Notes: generated by a model not told the origin, from the sequence alone. 64,000 nt of DNA from Pseudomonas sp. GM74 (GCF_000282455.1 NZ_AKJG01000002.1:40153-104152), one strand, 5' to 3'; shown: positions 1-8,967, counted from the stretch's first letter. Numbers and translations are program-made.

Positions 1-1873
1 GGCCTTTGCTGACGATCACCAACTGCGCGTAGAACGGGTTTTGCAGTTGCTGGTCCAGTGGCAGGTAGAAACGAATCGCGCCCTGGCCGACGTAGGTGCT
101 CCAGCGCACGATGTCCGGATCGTCCTTGAGCGTGGCCTCAAGGCGATCGACCGCCCGGCGGGTTTCGTCGAGCGAGGCGTTTTGCGGCAGGTTCAGGTCC
201 ACCAGGATTTCCGGGCGATCCGAAGACGGGAAGAACTGGTTCTGCACGTAGCGCATGCTGAACACCGCCAGTACAAAGCACAGCACGGTGATGCCGATGG
301 CCCACCAGCGATTGCGCATGCACCACAGCAGCCCGCCGTTGAACGCCTTGCCGATGCGCCCCGGTTCGCCTTCATGGGGTTTCACGTTGGTACTGAGAAT
401 GTGCACACCGATCACCGGCGCAAACAACACCGCCACTACCCATGACACCAGCATCGCGCAGGCGATCACCGCAAACAGGGTGTAGGTGTACTCACCGGCG
501 GAGCTGGCGTTCAAGCCGATCGGCACGAAGCCCGCCACCGTCACCAGCGTACCGGTGAGCATCGGGAACGCCGTGGAGGTGTAGGCGAAGGTTGCCGCCT
601 GCTCCTTGGTCTCGCCCATTTCCAGGCGCGTGACCATCATTTCCACGGTGATCATCGCATCGTCCACCAGCAGGCCGAGGGCGATGATCAGTGCACCGAG
701 GGAAATCCGCTGCATGGTGATGCCGCTGTATTCCATGAACACGAACACCATCGCCAGCACCAACGGGATCGAGCACGCCACCACCAGCCCGGCGCGCACG
801 CCAAGGCTGACGAAGCTGACCAGCAGCACGATCACCACCGCCTCGAACAAGGCACTGGTAAAGCCGCCGACGGCCTCTTCCACCACCACGGCCTGGTCGG
901 AGACGTTGTAAATGCCGACACCCACCGGCAGGTCGGCGGTCAACTGGTCCATACGAGCGTGCAAGGCCTTGCCGAATGCCTGGACGTTGCCACCCTTTTG
1001 CATGGCAATCGCCAGGCCGATGGCCTGTTTGCCGTTGTAGCGAAATTCCGGCGAGGCCGGATCGACATAGCCGCGGCTGATTTCGGCAATGTCGGCCAGA
1101 CGATAGTAGCGATCGTTGAGCTTGAGGTTGACCTCGGCCAGGTCTTTCTCCGAAGCGAACTTCCCTGAAGTGCGCACCGAAATCCGCTCCGGCCCGGCCT
1201 CGATGACACCCGCCGGGGTCACGGCGTTCTGAGATTGCAGGCTCTGCACCACCTGTCGCTCATCGATGCCCAGCGCTGCGAGTTTGCGTGTGGAGAAGTT
1301 CAGGTACAGCACTTCGTCCTGCTGGCCGACCATTTCGATCTTGCCCAGCCCCGGCACGCCACGAATTTCCATGCGCGCCTGTTCCACGTAGTCGCGCAGC
1401 TGACGCAGGGTCAGGCCGTCGGCGGTGAAGGCGTAGATCGAGCCGAAGACGTCACCGAATTCGTCGTTGAACGACGGCCCCTGGATGCCTTGCGGAAACT
1501 GGTACTTGATGTCGCTGATCTTCTTGCGCACCTGGTACCAGATTTCCGGGATGTCCTTGGCACTGGTGGTGTCGCGCAGGTACACATACACCGTGGACTC
1601 ACCGGGGCGCGTGTAGCTTTTCACGTAGTCGAGGGAGTCGAGCTCTTCGAGCTTTTTCTCGATCCGGTCGGTGATCTGCTTGAGGGTTTCCTCCTGGGTC
1701 GCCCCCGGCCATTTGCTCTGGATCACCATGGTCTTGATGGTGAACGAAGGGTCTTCTTCGCGCCCCAGGTTGAAGTACGAGAACACACCCATCAACAACG
1801 CGACGAACATCAGATACCAGATGAACGACTGATGCTTGAGGGCCCATTCCGAGAGGTTGAAAGGCCCTTTCAT
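1..1873 (-). CDS. triC: RND efflux permease, TriC-like (partial, C-terminus beyond window)
   Basis: Inner-membrane proton-driven RND multidrug exporter. Reading the minus strand from the ATG at 1873 gives an open frame to the window edge (about 624 codons; family length is about 1000-1050). The start MKGPFNLSEWALKH, the first transmembrane helix, the LGREEDPSF segment and the porter region are typical of the RND subgroup that includes TriC. The transmembrane motif ALGLLVDDAMITVE carries the paired aspartates of the proton relay. Its ATG overlaps the stop of the upstream adaptor gene by 4 bases, so the pump is translated with its two adaptors. Two adaptor genes plus one permease is the TriABC arrangement. 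The tri symbols rest on architecture and remembered gene order, not on a database match. Confidence 0.85.
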   Translation of the reverse strand, partial: MKGPFNLSEWALKHQSFIWYLMFVALLMGVFSYFNLGREEDPSFTIKTMVIQSKWPGATQEETLKQITDRIEKKLEELDSLDYVKSYTRPGESTVYVYLRDTTSAKDIPEIWYQVRKKISDIKYQFPQGIQGPSFNDEFGDVFGSIYAFTADGLTLRQLRDYVEQARMEIRGVPGLGKIEMVGQQDEVLYLNFSTRKLAALGIDERQVVQSLQSQNAVTPAGVIEAGPERISVRTSGKFASEKDLAEVNLKLNDRYYRLADIAEISRGYVDPASPEFRYNGKQAIGLAIAMQKGGNVQAFGKALHARMDQLTADLPVGVGIYNVSDQAVVVEEAVGGFTSALFEAVVIVLLVSFVSLGVRAGLVVACSIPLVLAMVFVFMEYSGITMQRISLGALIIALGLLVDDAMITVEMMVTRLEMGETKEQAATFAYTSTAFPMLTGTLVTVAGFVPIGLNASSAGEYTYTLFAVIACAMLVSWVVAVLFAPVIGVHILSTNVKPHEGEPGRIGKAFNGGLLWCMRNRWWAIGITVLCFVLAVFSMRYVQNQFFPSSDRPEILVDLNLPQNASLDETRRAVDRLEATLKDDPDIVRWSTYVGQGAIRFYLPLDQQLQNPFYAQLVIVSKG

Positions 1874-2934
1874 TGACTGTCCTCGTCGAATTTCACTTTC
1901 TGCCCCGGCTTGAGGCTGTTCACACCGGCACTGACCACTCGCTCGCCGTTCTTCACGCCGCCGGCCAGCACCACGGTGCTGTCGGTACGGCTGATCACGG
2001 TGATGTCACGGGGAGAGACGGTTTTACTCTGTGCATCGATCACCCAGATCCGTGGCTTGCCATCGACCTCCTGCAGCGCGGTGACAGGCAACTCGATGCG
2101 CGGCTTGATCGCCGTGCTCAGGGTGACGCTGATGGCCGTCCCCAGGCGAAAGCCGTCTGGCGTTTCGGCCAGCGTCAGGCGGGCGCGACGGGTGCGTGTG
2201 GCGCTTTGAGCCTGAGGTTCGATTTCGCGGATGATGGCGGTGGTGTTGATGCTCGGATCCAGCTGCGCAGCGACCAGAAACACCACATCGCTGGGCAGTT
2301 GATCGACCAGGGTATCGGGCAGGTCGATTACCGCTTCCTTGATGTCCGGTTGCGCCAGGGTCACCACTTGCTGACCGGCCGACACCACTTGCCCGGCCTC
2401 GGCGCTCCACTGGGTGACCACGGCTTTATGGTCGGCACGCAGCTCGGTGTAACCCAATTGGTCTTTGCTCTGGTTGACGGCTGCGCGAGCCTGATCGAGG
2501 GAGGCCTGGGTGGTTTTCAGGTCCGTGTTGGCTGCGTCGAGTTGCGCTTGGGCGCCAACCCCGCGGTCAAACAGGGCTTGCTGGCGCTGGGCAGTGGCCT
2601 TGGCGTTGATCAGTTGCGCCTGGATTTTCGCCAGGTCGCCCTGGGCCGAGCGTAATTGGTTCTGTTGATCCGAAGGGTCGAGGGTGGCGAGCAATGTGCC
2701 CTTCTGCACTTCGGCGCCGACATCGACGTTACGGCTGGCGATTCGCCCGCCCACGCGGAACCCGGTATCGGTTTCATAGCGCGCCTGGATGCTGCCGGCG
2801 AAGCGGCCCAGGTCCTCTTCGTTCAAGGTCTGGACCTTGATCGACAGCACCGGCCGTACCGGCGCCGGCGGCGGTTCGTTTTTGGAACAGGCGCTCAGCA
2901 CCAGCCCGATGGACAACGCCCATAAAGGCTTCAT
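1870..2934 (-). CDS. triB: RND periplasmic adaptor lipoprotein, second of pair (TriB-like)
   Basis: Membrane fusion protein of 354 aa linking the RND permease to an outer-membrane channel. The chosen ATG at 2934 overlaps the stop of the upstream adaptor (ATGA). An in-frame start 15 bases earlier is less likely. The N-terminus MKPLWALSIGLVLSAC is a lipoprotein signal with the lipobox cysteine at residue 16. Next come a barrel/lipoyl segment (FRVGGRIASRNVDVG), a long Gln/Ala-rich helical hairpin (about residues 80-170, coiled-coil in this family), and the second half of the lipoyl and beta-barrel domains. It probably pairs with the neighbouring adaptor, since TriC-type pumps need two. No outer-membrane factor gene is visible in the window. 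Confidence 0.85.
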   Translation of the reverse strand: MKPLWALSIGLVLSACSKNEPPPAPVRPVLSIKVQTLNEEDLGRFAGSIQARYETDTGFRVGGRIASRNVDVGAEVQKGTLLATLDPSDQQNQLRSAQGDLAKIQAQLINAKATAQRQQALFDRGVGAQAQLDAANTDLKTTQASLDQARAAVNQSKDQLGYTELRADHKAVVTQWSAEAGQVVSAGQQVVTLAQPDIKEAVIDLPDTLVDQLPSDVVFLVAAQLDPSINTTAIIREIEPQAQSATRTRRARLTLAETPDGFRLGTAISVTLSTAIKPRIELPVTALQEVDGKPRIWVIDAQSKTVSPRDITVISRTDSTVVLAGGVKNGERVVSAGVNSLKPGQKVKFDEDSQ

Positions 2935-4034
2935 GGCTTGGCTCCCCACGTCAGATCCTTGTAAGTGTTTTCGGCAATTTCGACGTCCATGTCGGGGTGC
3001 AAGAGTTGTCCGCCCGCGATGATGACTTTGTCGCCGTCTTTCAACCCGCCGCTGATGATGACCTTGCCGGTCAGGTAGCGGCCGACAGTGACCGAATGCA
3101 ACTGGGCCTTGCCCTTGTCATCGACAATCCAGACAGCGGGTTCACTGATGTTTTTGGTCAGCGCCGACCACGGCAACTCAACGACCGACTTGCCCGATCC
3201 CCTGGCCGTGGCACTCACCACCGAGCCCAATTGCATGCCGTCGGGCAGACTGTTGAGGCCGACCTTGACCTGCACGGTACCGGATTGCGCCGACACCGCC
3301 GGGGTGATTTCGCGCACGGTGCCGGTGGTTTTGATCGCCGGGTTGTCGAGCAGGCTCAGGACAATGGTTTCATCGCTCGGCTTCTCGGCCAGCAGGGATT
3401 CATAAACGTTGAACACCGCATCGCGGTCGCCGTCACGGGCCAGGCTGAAGATCGGCATCGTCGCCTGAACCACCTGGCCGACTTCCGCCTGACGCTCGGT
3501 AATGATCCCCGGCGCATCGGCGATCAGCGCCGTATAGCTCAATTGATCCCTGGCATTGGCCAACTGCGCCTGGGCGGCGCTCAAGGCGCTCTGGCTGCTG
3601 CGCAAGGCTGCCTGGGCCGAGTCGAATTCGCTCTGGCTGGTGTAGCCCTTGGGCAAGAGTTTTTGCTGGCGCACGAACGCCGCTGCGCTCTGCGTCACTC
3701 GCGCCTGTTCAGCCAACACTTGTGCCTGGGCCGAGTCGACGTTGCTCTGCAAATCCTTGGGGTCGAGCCGGGCCAGCACTTGCTTGGCTGTCACGCGATC
3801 ACCGACGTCCACCGAGCGCTGGATGATCTTGCCGCCCACGCGAAAAGACAGCTCTGTCTGTACCCGTGCCTGGATATCACCGGTGAGGGTAACCGGGGCC
3901 GCGTAATCCGCTGGCTTGACGACTTGCACGAACACCCGTGGCAAGTATTCCTGCACGGGCTTTTTCTCGTCGCAAGCGGTCAGCAGGGTGACGACACTCA
4001 AGGCCATGACTACTTTGAATCCGGGAACCGCCAT
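2931..4034 (-). CDS. triA: RND periplasmic adaptor lipoprotein, first of pair (TriA-like)
   Basis: First gene of the three-gene efflux operon, 367 aa. The signal peptide ends in LLTAC, with a lipobox cysteine at residue 21. The paired FRVGGKIIQRSVDVGDRV motif and the Ala/Gln-rich alpha-hairpin are hallmarks of HlyD/MFP adaptors. It is related to, but clearly diverged from, the next adaptor. Spacing to the next genes is negative (4-base overlaps), so the three genes are one transcript. The 177 bases upstream separate it from the divergent AAA ATPase gene and must contain its promoter. No regulator gene sits next to it. Confidence 0.85.
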   Translation of the reverse strand: MAVPGFKVVMALSVVTLLTACDEKKPVQEYLPRVFVQVVKPADYAAPVTLTGDIQARVQTELSFRVGGKIIQRSVDVGDRVTAKQVLARLDPKDLQSNVDSAQAQVLAEQARVTQSAAAFVRQQKLLPKGYTSQSEFDSAQAALRSSQSALSAAQAQLANARDQLSYTALIADAPGIITERQAEVGQVVQATMPIFSLARDGDRDAVFNVYESLLAEKPSDETIVLSLLDNPAIKTTGTVREITPAVSAQSGTVQVKVGLNSLPDGMQLGSVVSATARGSGKSVVELPWSALTKNISEPAVWIVDDKGKAQLHSVTVGRYLTGKVIISGGLKDGDKVIIAGGQLLHPDMDVEIAENTYKDLTWGAKP

Positions 4035-4211
4035 GCAAACTCCTTGGCCTTTTTTATGGACAACTCGACAGAGAGCTTAGAACAGGATCCAGACCTTGCA
4101 CGAGCGTCTTATGAAGAAAAAATTCACCCTTCCTTACGTCCAAAACACTTGCGCTAGACACCTGCCCGTACCGGACAATGGGCCTCGCTCGACCCCGCCA
4201 CAGGAACCCAC

Positions 4212-5404
4212 ATGCTCAACACGCTCGCGGTAGCCAATTACCGCTCGATCAACAAACTGGTGATCCCGCTGGGTCAGCTGAATCTGATCACCGGCCCCAA
4301 TGGCAGCGGCAAATCCAACCTGTACCGTGCGCTGCGTCTGCTGGCGGAAACCGCCCACGGCGGCGTGGTCAATGCCCTGGCCCGTGAAGGTGGCCTGGAT
4401 TCGACCTTCTGGGCCGGCCCGGAAACCCTCTCCCGGCGCATGCGCACTGGCGAAGTCGCCATCGAGCCCACCGTGCGCCAGGGCGTCAAGCGCCTGCGCC
4501 TGGGGTTTGCGGGAGACGATTTCGGCTACTCGATCAGCCTCGGCCTTCCCGATTCCAATGGCCATTTCATGCTGCCCGGGCACAGCTCGCCGATCCCGTC
4601 CTATTTCAGCCTCGACCCGCAGATCAAGCGCGAATGCCTGTGGGCCGGGGCGTTCTATCGCCCAGCCAGTCTGCTGGTCGATCGTGACGGCCCGATGATC
4701 CGCGCCCGCGCCGATCGCAAGTGGGATGTATTGGCGCAGCACACACCGACGTTCGACAGCCTCTTCGATCAGGTCGGCAGCCTGCGCGGTTCGCCGGAGG
4801 TGCTGGAGATGCGCGAGTTCATCCGCCGTTGGCGCTTTTACGATCATTTTCGCAGCGATGCCGACGCTCCGGCGCGTCAACCGCAACTGGGCACTCGCAC
4901 GCCGGTGCTGCATCACGACGGACGCGACTTGGCGGCGGCCTTGCAGACGATCATCGAAATCGGTGATCCCGACGCCTTGCGGGCGGCGATCAGCGACGCC
5001 TTTCCCGGCGCTCGGTTGAATATCGACCCTCTGCCCGGTGGTCGCTTCGCCATCGAGTTCTTTCAGGAAGGTTTGTTGCGGCCGCTGTCAGCCGCCGAGC
5101 TGTCGGATGGAACCTTGACCTATTGCTGGTCGCGGCGCTGCTGACGCCACGGCCGCCGACACTGATGGTGCTGAACGAACCGGAAACCAGTCTGCATCCG
5201 GATCTGCTGCCGGCGCTGGCACGCTTGATCATCCGTGCCTCGGCGCAGTGCCAGGTGTGGGTGGTGTCCCATGCCCGGCGCTTGATTTCGGCGTTGCAGG
5301 AGGACCCGGACTGCAACTGCATCGTGCTGGAGAAAAATCTTGGCCAGACCGGGATCGTGGGCCAGCGCATGCTGGATGAGCCGGCATGGTATTGGCCTGA
5401 TTGA
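4212..5404 (+). pseudogene. AAA (RecF/SMC-like) ATPase, frameshifted
   Basis: An ABC-type AAA ATPase of the RecF/OLD-like 'AAA_21' kind, of unknown cellular role. The first part (4212-5144) has Walker A GPNGSGKS at residues 28-35 and runs to LSDGTLTYCWSRRC and a stop. The expected continuation, with Walker B LMVLNEPETSLHPDLL and a C-terminal VVSHARRLI switch region, lies at 5123-5404 in another frame. At about 5122 the sequence tattgctgg would restore LSDGTLTYLLVAALL if it had one more t. So there is a one-base deletion in a short t run: either a real frameshift mutation or a base-calling error. Intact length would be about 397 aa. No slippery heptamer is seen, so programmed frameshifting is unlikely. 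Confidence 0.8.
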
Positions 5405-5543
5405 ACGGCGCGTGATTTGCCGGGATGAGGGAAGACGTCTATTTTCCCTTGCGCCGCAGGAAGGATCTTTTTTTCGAAACACAACTCCAAGGACGAACCA
5501 CTTTTGGCCAGACTCCCGGCCAACACCTCACAAGGACGAGAAC

Positions 5544-5639
5544 ATGGCAGACGCACAACCGCCGCAACGGCTGGATCCGCAGGACATCCTGAAATTACTG
5601 ATGGCGTTGCGCAGGGCCTTGAAGGCCGGGCCGGCCTGA
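5544..5639 (+). CDS. possible small protein (31 aa)
   Basis: A short open frame beginning MADAQPPQRLDPQDI and ending with an amphipathic, Leu/Arg/Lys-rich helix (ILKLLMALRRALKAG). An AAGGA Shine-Dalgarno-like element lies 7 bases before the ATG. It follows the broken ATPase gene and precedes a REP palindrome and the metQ terminator. I do not recognise a family. The good ribosome site is the main support; it could be a chance frame. Confidence 0.35.
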   Translation: MADAQPPQRLDPQDILKLLMALRRALKAGPA

Positions 5640-5653
5640 AGGCTTTTGATCTT

Positions 5654-5681
5654 GTGGCGAGGGAGCTTGCTCCCTCGCCAC
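5654..5681. repeat. REP-type palindrome, single
   Basis: A perfect 13-base inverted repeat (GTGGCGAGGGAGC / GCTCCCTCGCCAC) with a 2-base TT centre. The core GGGAGC-TT-GCTCCC is related to the other REPs here, but the outer sequence differs and it has no inverted partner nearby. Confidence 0.7.
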
Positions 5682-5695
5682 TGGTAAACCGACAC

Positions 5696-5733
5696 ACAAA
5701 AAAACGCCGACGCTAAATCAGCCGTCGGCGTTT
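5696..5733 (-). terminator. rho-independent terminator of metQ
   Basis: Inverted repeat AAACGCCGACG (5702-5712) / CGTCGGCGTTT (5723-5733). Read on the minus strand the stem is followed by a run of seven T. It lies just after the metQ stop. Confidence 0.85.
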
Positions 5734-5761
5734 GAAACCTTGAAGGGGTTTACTTCGCGAA

Positions 5762-6544
5762 TCAGAACGCAGGCAATACCGCGCCGCTGTACTTCTTCTC
5801 GATGAATGCTTTGACTTCCGGACTGGTCAGGGCCTTGGCCAGTTTCTGGATGGCAACGCTGTCCTTGTTGTCCGGACGGGCCACCAGGTAGTTCACGTAA
5901 GGCGAATCGGCACCTTCAATGATCAGCGCGTCTTTCGCCGGGTTCAGGCCCGCTTCCAGCGCGTAGTTGGTGTTGATCATGTCCAGGTCGACCTGATCCA
6001 GCACACGCGGCAACATGGCTGATTCGAGTTCCTTGAACTTGAAGTTGTGCGGGTTCTTGGCAATGTCTTTCGGGGTCGACACGGCGTTTTTCGGGTCTTT
6101 CAACTCGATCAGGCCAGCCTTCTGCAGCAGGATCAGGGCACGGCCGCTGTTGCTGCCTTCGTTCGGGATGGCAATGGTCGCGCCGTCTTTCAGTTCAGCC
6201 AGGGTTTTGACTTTCTTCGAGTAGCCACCGAAGGGTTCAACGTGAACACCGATCACGGTTTCCAGGTGAGTGCCTTTGCCTTCGTTGAAGCTTTTCAGGT
6301 ACGGCAGGGTCTGGAAGTAGTTGGCGTCCAGACGCTTCTGGTCGACCTGCACGTTCGGCTGCACGTAGTCGGTGAAGACTTTGATTTCCAGGTCCACGCC
6401 TTCTTTGGCCAGGGTTGGCTTGATCAGTTCGAGAATCTCGGCGTGTGGCACCGGGGTCGCGGCAACCACCAGTTTTTCGCCAGCCTGGGCCAGGCCCGTG
6501 GTCAGGGCAGCCGCCAGTGCGGTGAACAACAGAACCTTTTTCAT
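5762..6544 (-). CDS. metQ: MetQ/NlpA-family methionine ABC-transporter binding protein
   Basis: Periplasmic solute-binding protein (260 aa) of the NlpA/MetQ family, which binds D/L-methionine or related sulfur compounds for a MetNI importer. The signal peptide MKKVLLFTALAAALTTGLAQA ends without a lipobox cysteine, so the protein is probably free in the periplasm. The PHAEILE, TDYVQPN, DANYFQTLPYL and IPNEGSNSGRAL segments are strongly family-typical. No metN or metI lies beside it, so it is an orphan binding protein. It sits downstream of a sigma-54-type regulator on the same strand, at the edge of the sulfate-ester locus. It may serve a transporter encoded elsewhere under sulfur limitation. 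Confidence 0.88.
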   Translation of the reverse strand: MKKVLLFTALAAALTTGLAQAGEKLVVAATPVPHAEILELIKPTLAKEGVDLEIKVFTDYVQPNVQVDQKRLDANYFQTLPYLKSFNEGKGTHLETVIGVHVEPFGGYSKKVKTLAELKDGATIAIPNEGSNSGRALILLQKAGLIELKDPKNAVSTPKDIAKNPHNFKFKELESAMLPRVLDQVDLDMINTNYALEAGLNPAKDALIIEGADSPYVNYLVARPDNKDSVAIQKLAKALTSPEVKAFIEKKYSGAVLPAF

Positions 6545-6706
6545 GCAGTGTCCTTATCGAAAATCACAGTCGCTTGTGGCGACGGCTTGAATATGAGAGT
6601 GCCAGTGAAGTGCTATCGCTGGCGTGAAGCGGACAATACCGGGATTTTTTATTCCCGAACAATAACGTTTATTCAGCTTCATATTCCATTTTGTTCATAC
6701 AGAGCG

Positions 6707-7639
6707 TTAAAGCGTCTGCGTCAGGCTTTCCAGCAAGCGCTTGAGTGTCGAACGCTCGCCAGCAGTGCCGTTTTTGCTTGTATAAACAATGTGTTGCTCG
6801 ATTTTTTCGAGTGAAATCGAGGGCTCCGCCAGGTTCAAATGTTCCGGCAAAATCTCGTCGCCCGTACTCACCAGCAGCGCAAAGTGAATGATGTTTTCCA
6901 GCTCCCGGGTATTGCCCGGCCAACTGTGGCGTTCCAGCACAAGCTGCGCCGCTTCGCTGATCAGCGGCACTGGCAAGTCGAGACGCTGGCTGTAGATGCC
7001 GAGGAAGTATTCGGCCAGCGACAGGATGTCCCCCGTGCGTTCGCGCAGTGCCGGCAGTTCGAGCTGGCCTTCGCTGAGGTAGTGATAGAGCCGTTCATGG
7101 AATTTTCCAGCGGCAACCGCCTGGGCCAGATCGATGCTGGTGGCCGCCACCAGCCGCACATCCACCGGGCTCGGCTGATGGGCACCGACACGGGTGACTT
7201 CGTGGTTTTCCAGCGCGGCGAGCAATTTGGTCTGGATCGGCAGCGGCAGGTCGCCGATCTCGTCCAGATACAGCGTGCCGCCGTTGGCCGAACCGAACCA
7301 ACCGGCGCGGCTGCTCGCCGAGCCGCTGTAGCTGCCCGCCGCATAACCGAATAACTCGGCGTCGGCGTACGTCGGGCTGATAGCGCCGCAATTGACCGAC
7401 ACGAACAACCCGCCGCGATCACTGGCGCGGTGGATATGGCGGGCCAGCAATTCCTTGCCGGTGCCGGTTTCGCCACGGATCAGCACTGACACTGAACGCG
7501 TGGCCAGTTGCTCGAGGTCTTCACGTAATTGTCGTGAACGTGGATCGACAAACACCAGCGCCTTGGCGCGGATGCTCAGGGGACTTTTTTCAGCATCGGG
7601 AAAGGTCAGCAGTGGCTGGCCGAAGGTTTCAAAGCTCAT
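6707..7639 (-). CDS. sigma-54-type AAA+ regulator, SfnR-like, with altered GAFTGA motif
   Basis: A 310-aa AAA+ protein resembling the central domain of bacterial enhancer-binding proteins such as SfnR/MsuR. Those activate organosulfur genes with sigma-54 in pseudomonads. Walker A GETGTGKE is at residues 56-63, Walker B GGTLYLDEIGD at 120-130, and the WPGNTRELEN sensor II motif is present. Two features are odd. The loop that contacts sigma-54 is GSYSGS (102-107) instead of GAFTGA. The C-terminus ends about 45 residues after the AAA+ domain with no recognisable Fis-type helix-turn-helix. No frameshifted remainder is seen downstream. It may therefore not act as a classical sigma-54 activator. 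It is next to the MetQ gene and the sulfonate/sulfate-ester region. Confidence 0.8.
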   Translation of the reverse strand: MSFETFGQPLLTFPDAEKSPLSIRAKALVFVDPRSRQLREDLEQLATRSVSVLIRGETGTGKELLARHIHRASDRGGLFVSVNCGAISPTYADAELFGYAAGSYSGSASSRAGWFGSANGGTLYLDEIGDLPLPIQTKLLAALENHEVTRVGAHQPSPVDVRLVAATSIDLAQAVAAGKFHERLYHYLSEGQLELPALRERTGDILSLAEYFLGIYSQRLDLPVPLISEAAQLVLERHSWPGNTRELENIIHFALLVSTGDEILPEHLNLAEPSISLEKIEQHIVYTSKNGTAGERSTLKRLLESLTQTL

Positions 7640-7695
7640 GGCAGACTCCCGCCCAAAACCGCCGGGAGACGGGGGGCGTTAAACAAGGAAAGTGT

Positions 7696-8277
7696 TCAAG
7701 CGCGGCGCAGGGCGTGGTGTTCCATGCGGTTTTGCAGGCGATAGAGGTAGGCAAAACCCTGCTCCCAGCGCTGGTGACCGGACTTCACGTTGATATGCCC
7801 TGCCCCCGCCAGAATCCCCGCCTCGGCGCCCCAGTTACGCGCCAGCTCCAGGGCCCGCGGTGCACTGACGGCGCTGTCGTTGTCGGAGCTGACAACCTGG
7901 CTGGGGAATGGCAGCAGATCCGTCGGGATCGGCGCGAAGTTGCGCAGGGCCGGTGCGCATGCAGGGCGCTCGACATCGGCTGGCGCGACGAGCAAGGCGC
8001 CACGCACTTGACGCAAAAACTGCACGGGGGCGCTCGCGGCCCAATGGGCGACGGTGATGCATCCCAGGCTGTGGGCAATGAGAATTACCGGCGTGCTGTC
8101 GGCGGCAATCGCCTCGGCCAGTGCCGCAACCCAGTCTTCACGACGCGGCGTCAGCCAGTCGGCCTGCTCCACCCGTGCGCTGTTCGGCAGGCTGTTCTGC
8201 CAGTGGCTTTGCCAATGATCTTCTGGCGATCCTTGCCAGCCCGGCACAATCAGGTAGCGAATTGATTCGTTGCGCAT
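7696..8277 (-). CDS. RBBP9/YdeN-family serine hydrolase
   Basis: Small cytoplasmic alpha/beta hydrolase (193 aa), the usual size for the RBBP9/YdeN family. Visible features are the N-terminal VPGWQGSPEDHWQ motif, nucleophile elbow AHSLG with Ser70, a later acidic residue in SSDND, and the catalytic His in GAGHIN. The substrate is unknown; family members are esterase-like. It is on the same strand as the sigma-54-type regulator downstream, 56 bases apart, and probably cotranscribed. Upstream lies an AT-rich stretch and a REP pair. Confidence 0.8.
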   Translation of the reverse strand: MRNESIRYLIVPGWQGSPEDHWQSHWQNSLPNSARVEQADWLTPRREDWVAALAEAIAADSTPVILIAHSLGCITVAHWAASAPVQFLRQVRGALLVAPADVERPACAPALRNFAPIPTDLLPFPSQVVSSDNDSAVSAPRALELARNWGAEAGILAGAGHINVKSGHQRWEQGFAYLYRLQNRMEHHALRRA

Positions 8278-8391
8278 GGGGGAGCTCTCCTGCTGTGTGT
8301 CTGTTCCCGGTCGAGTATAGGGAGATGATTTATATTCGTTAAGGAATAAGAAGCTATTTATTAAGATCTATATCGAATATTAAACATATAA

Positions 8392-8486
8392 CCTGTGGGA
8401 GCGAGCTTGCTCGCGATAGGGCCCGGACATTCAACATCGATGTCGATTGATCCACCGCCATCGCGAGCAAGCTCGCTCCCACAGGG
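8392..8486. repeat. inverted REP pair (REPIN)
   Basis: Two REP palindromes, CTGTGGGAGCGAGC-TT-GCTCGCGA at 8392-8418 and its inverse at 8458-8486, enclose about 40 bases. They lie between the RBBP9-family gene and the exbD terminator. Confidence 0.9.
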
Positions 8487-8512
8487 AACAGTGTGTTCGC
8501 GAAAGTTGAAGC

Positions 8513-8549
8513 AAAAAAAGGGGCCGCACCCTGCCAAGGAGACGGCCCC
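8513..8549 (-). terminator. terminator of the tonB-exbB-exbD operon
   Basis: GGGGCCG (8520-8526) pairs with CGGCCCC (8543-8549). On the minus strand the stem is followed by seven T. It lies 17 bases after the exbD stop. Confidence 0.85.
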
Positions 8550-8565
8550 GGAAAACGAAAATCTG

Positions 8566-8967
8566 TTAACGCGCAGTGATCACCGACAGCCTGGTAATCC
8601 CTGCCCGTTCAATCGATGCCATGGCCCGCGCCACCTCGCCGTAATTCACACCGTCGTCCGCCTGCAACTGCACGCGCACCTCGGGGTCCTTGGCCTTCGC
8701 CGACTTGAGGTTGAACTCCAGCAAGTCCGGCTGTATCTCGTCCTTGTTGATAAACAGTTTGCCGGCACCGTCGATGCTCACCACCAAGGGGTCTTTCTGC
8801 TCCACCGGCGCCACCGCCTCGGTCTTGGGCAGGTTGATCGGTATCGCGTTGGTCAGCAGCGGTGCCGTGACGATGAACACCACCAGCAGCACCAGCATCA
8901 CATCCACCAGCGGCGTCACGTTGATCTCGCTGAGCACCTCATCGGTGTCTTGCGTGGAGAAGGCCAT
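8566..8967 (-). CDS. exbD: ExbD, TonB-complex proton-channel subunit
   Basis: Inner-membrane subunit (133 aa) of the ExbB-ExbD-TonB energy-transducing motor. The N-terminus is short and cytoplasmic, and one transmembrane helix covers about residues 20-40. Asp22 in TPLVDVMLVLLVV matches the essential membrane aspartate (D25 in E. coli). The periplasmic domain then shows SIDGAGKLFINKDEI. It starts 1 base after the exbB stop. With exbB and tonB it forms a dedicated energising unit beside a TonB-dependent receptor, in the order I remember for exbB1/exbD1/tonB2 of P. aeruginosa. Confidence 0.93.
   Translation of the reverse strand: MAFSTQDTDEVLSEINVTPLVDVMLVLLVVFIVTAPLLTNAIPINLPKTEAVAPVEQKDPLVVSIDGAGKLFINKDEIQPDLLEFNLKSAKAKDPEVRVQLQADDGVNYGEVARAMASIERAGITRLSVITAR

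Noticed and set aside
2997..4157. 386-codon frame opposite the adaptor gene
   Set aside because: Shadow frame; composition rich in Arg/His/Gln with no motif, and the opposite strand encodes a clear adaptor lipoprotein.
5100..5145. Programmed ribosomal frameshift in the AAA ATPase gene
   Set aside because: No slippery heptamer or downstream structure is visible; a one-base deletion in a t run explains the break more simply.
6545..6706. Sigma-54 promoter upstream of metQ
   Set aside because: TGGCAC is present on the minus strand, but the required GC of the -12 element is missing at the right distance.
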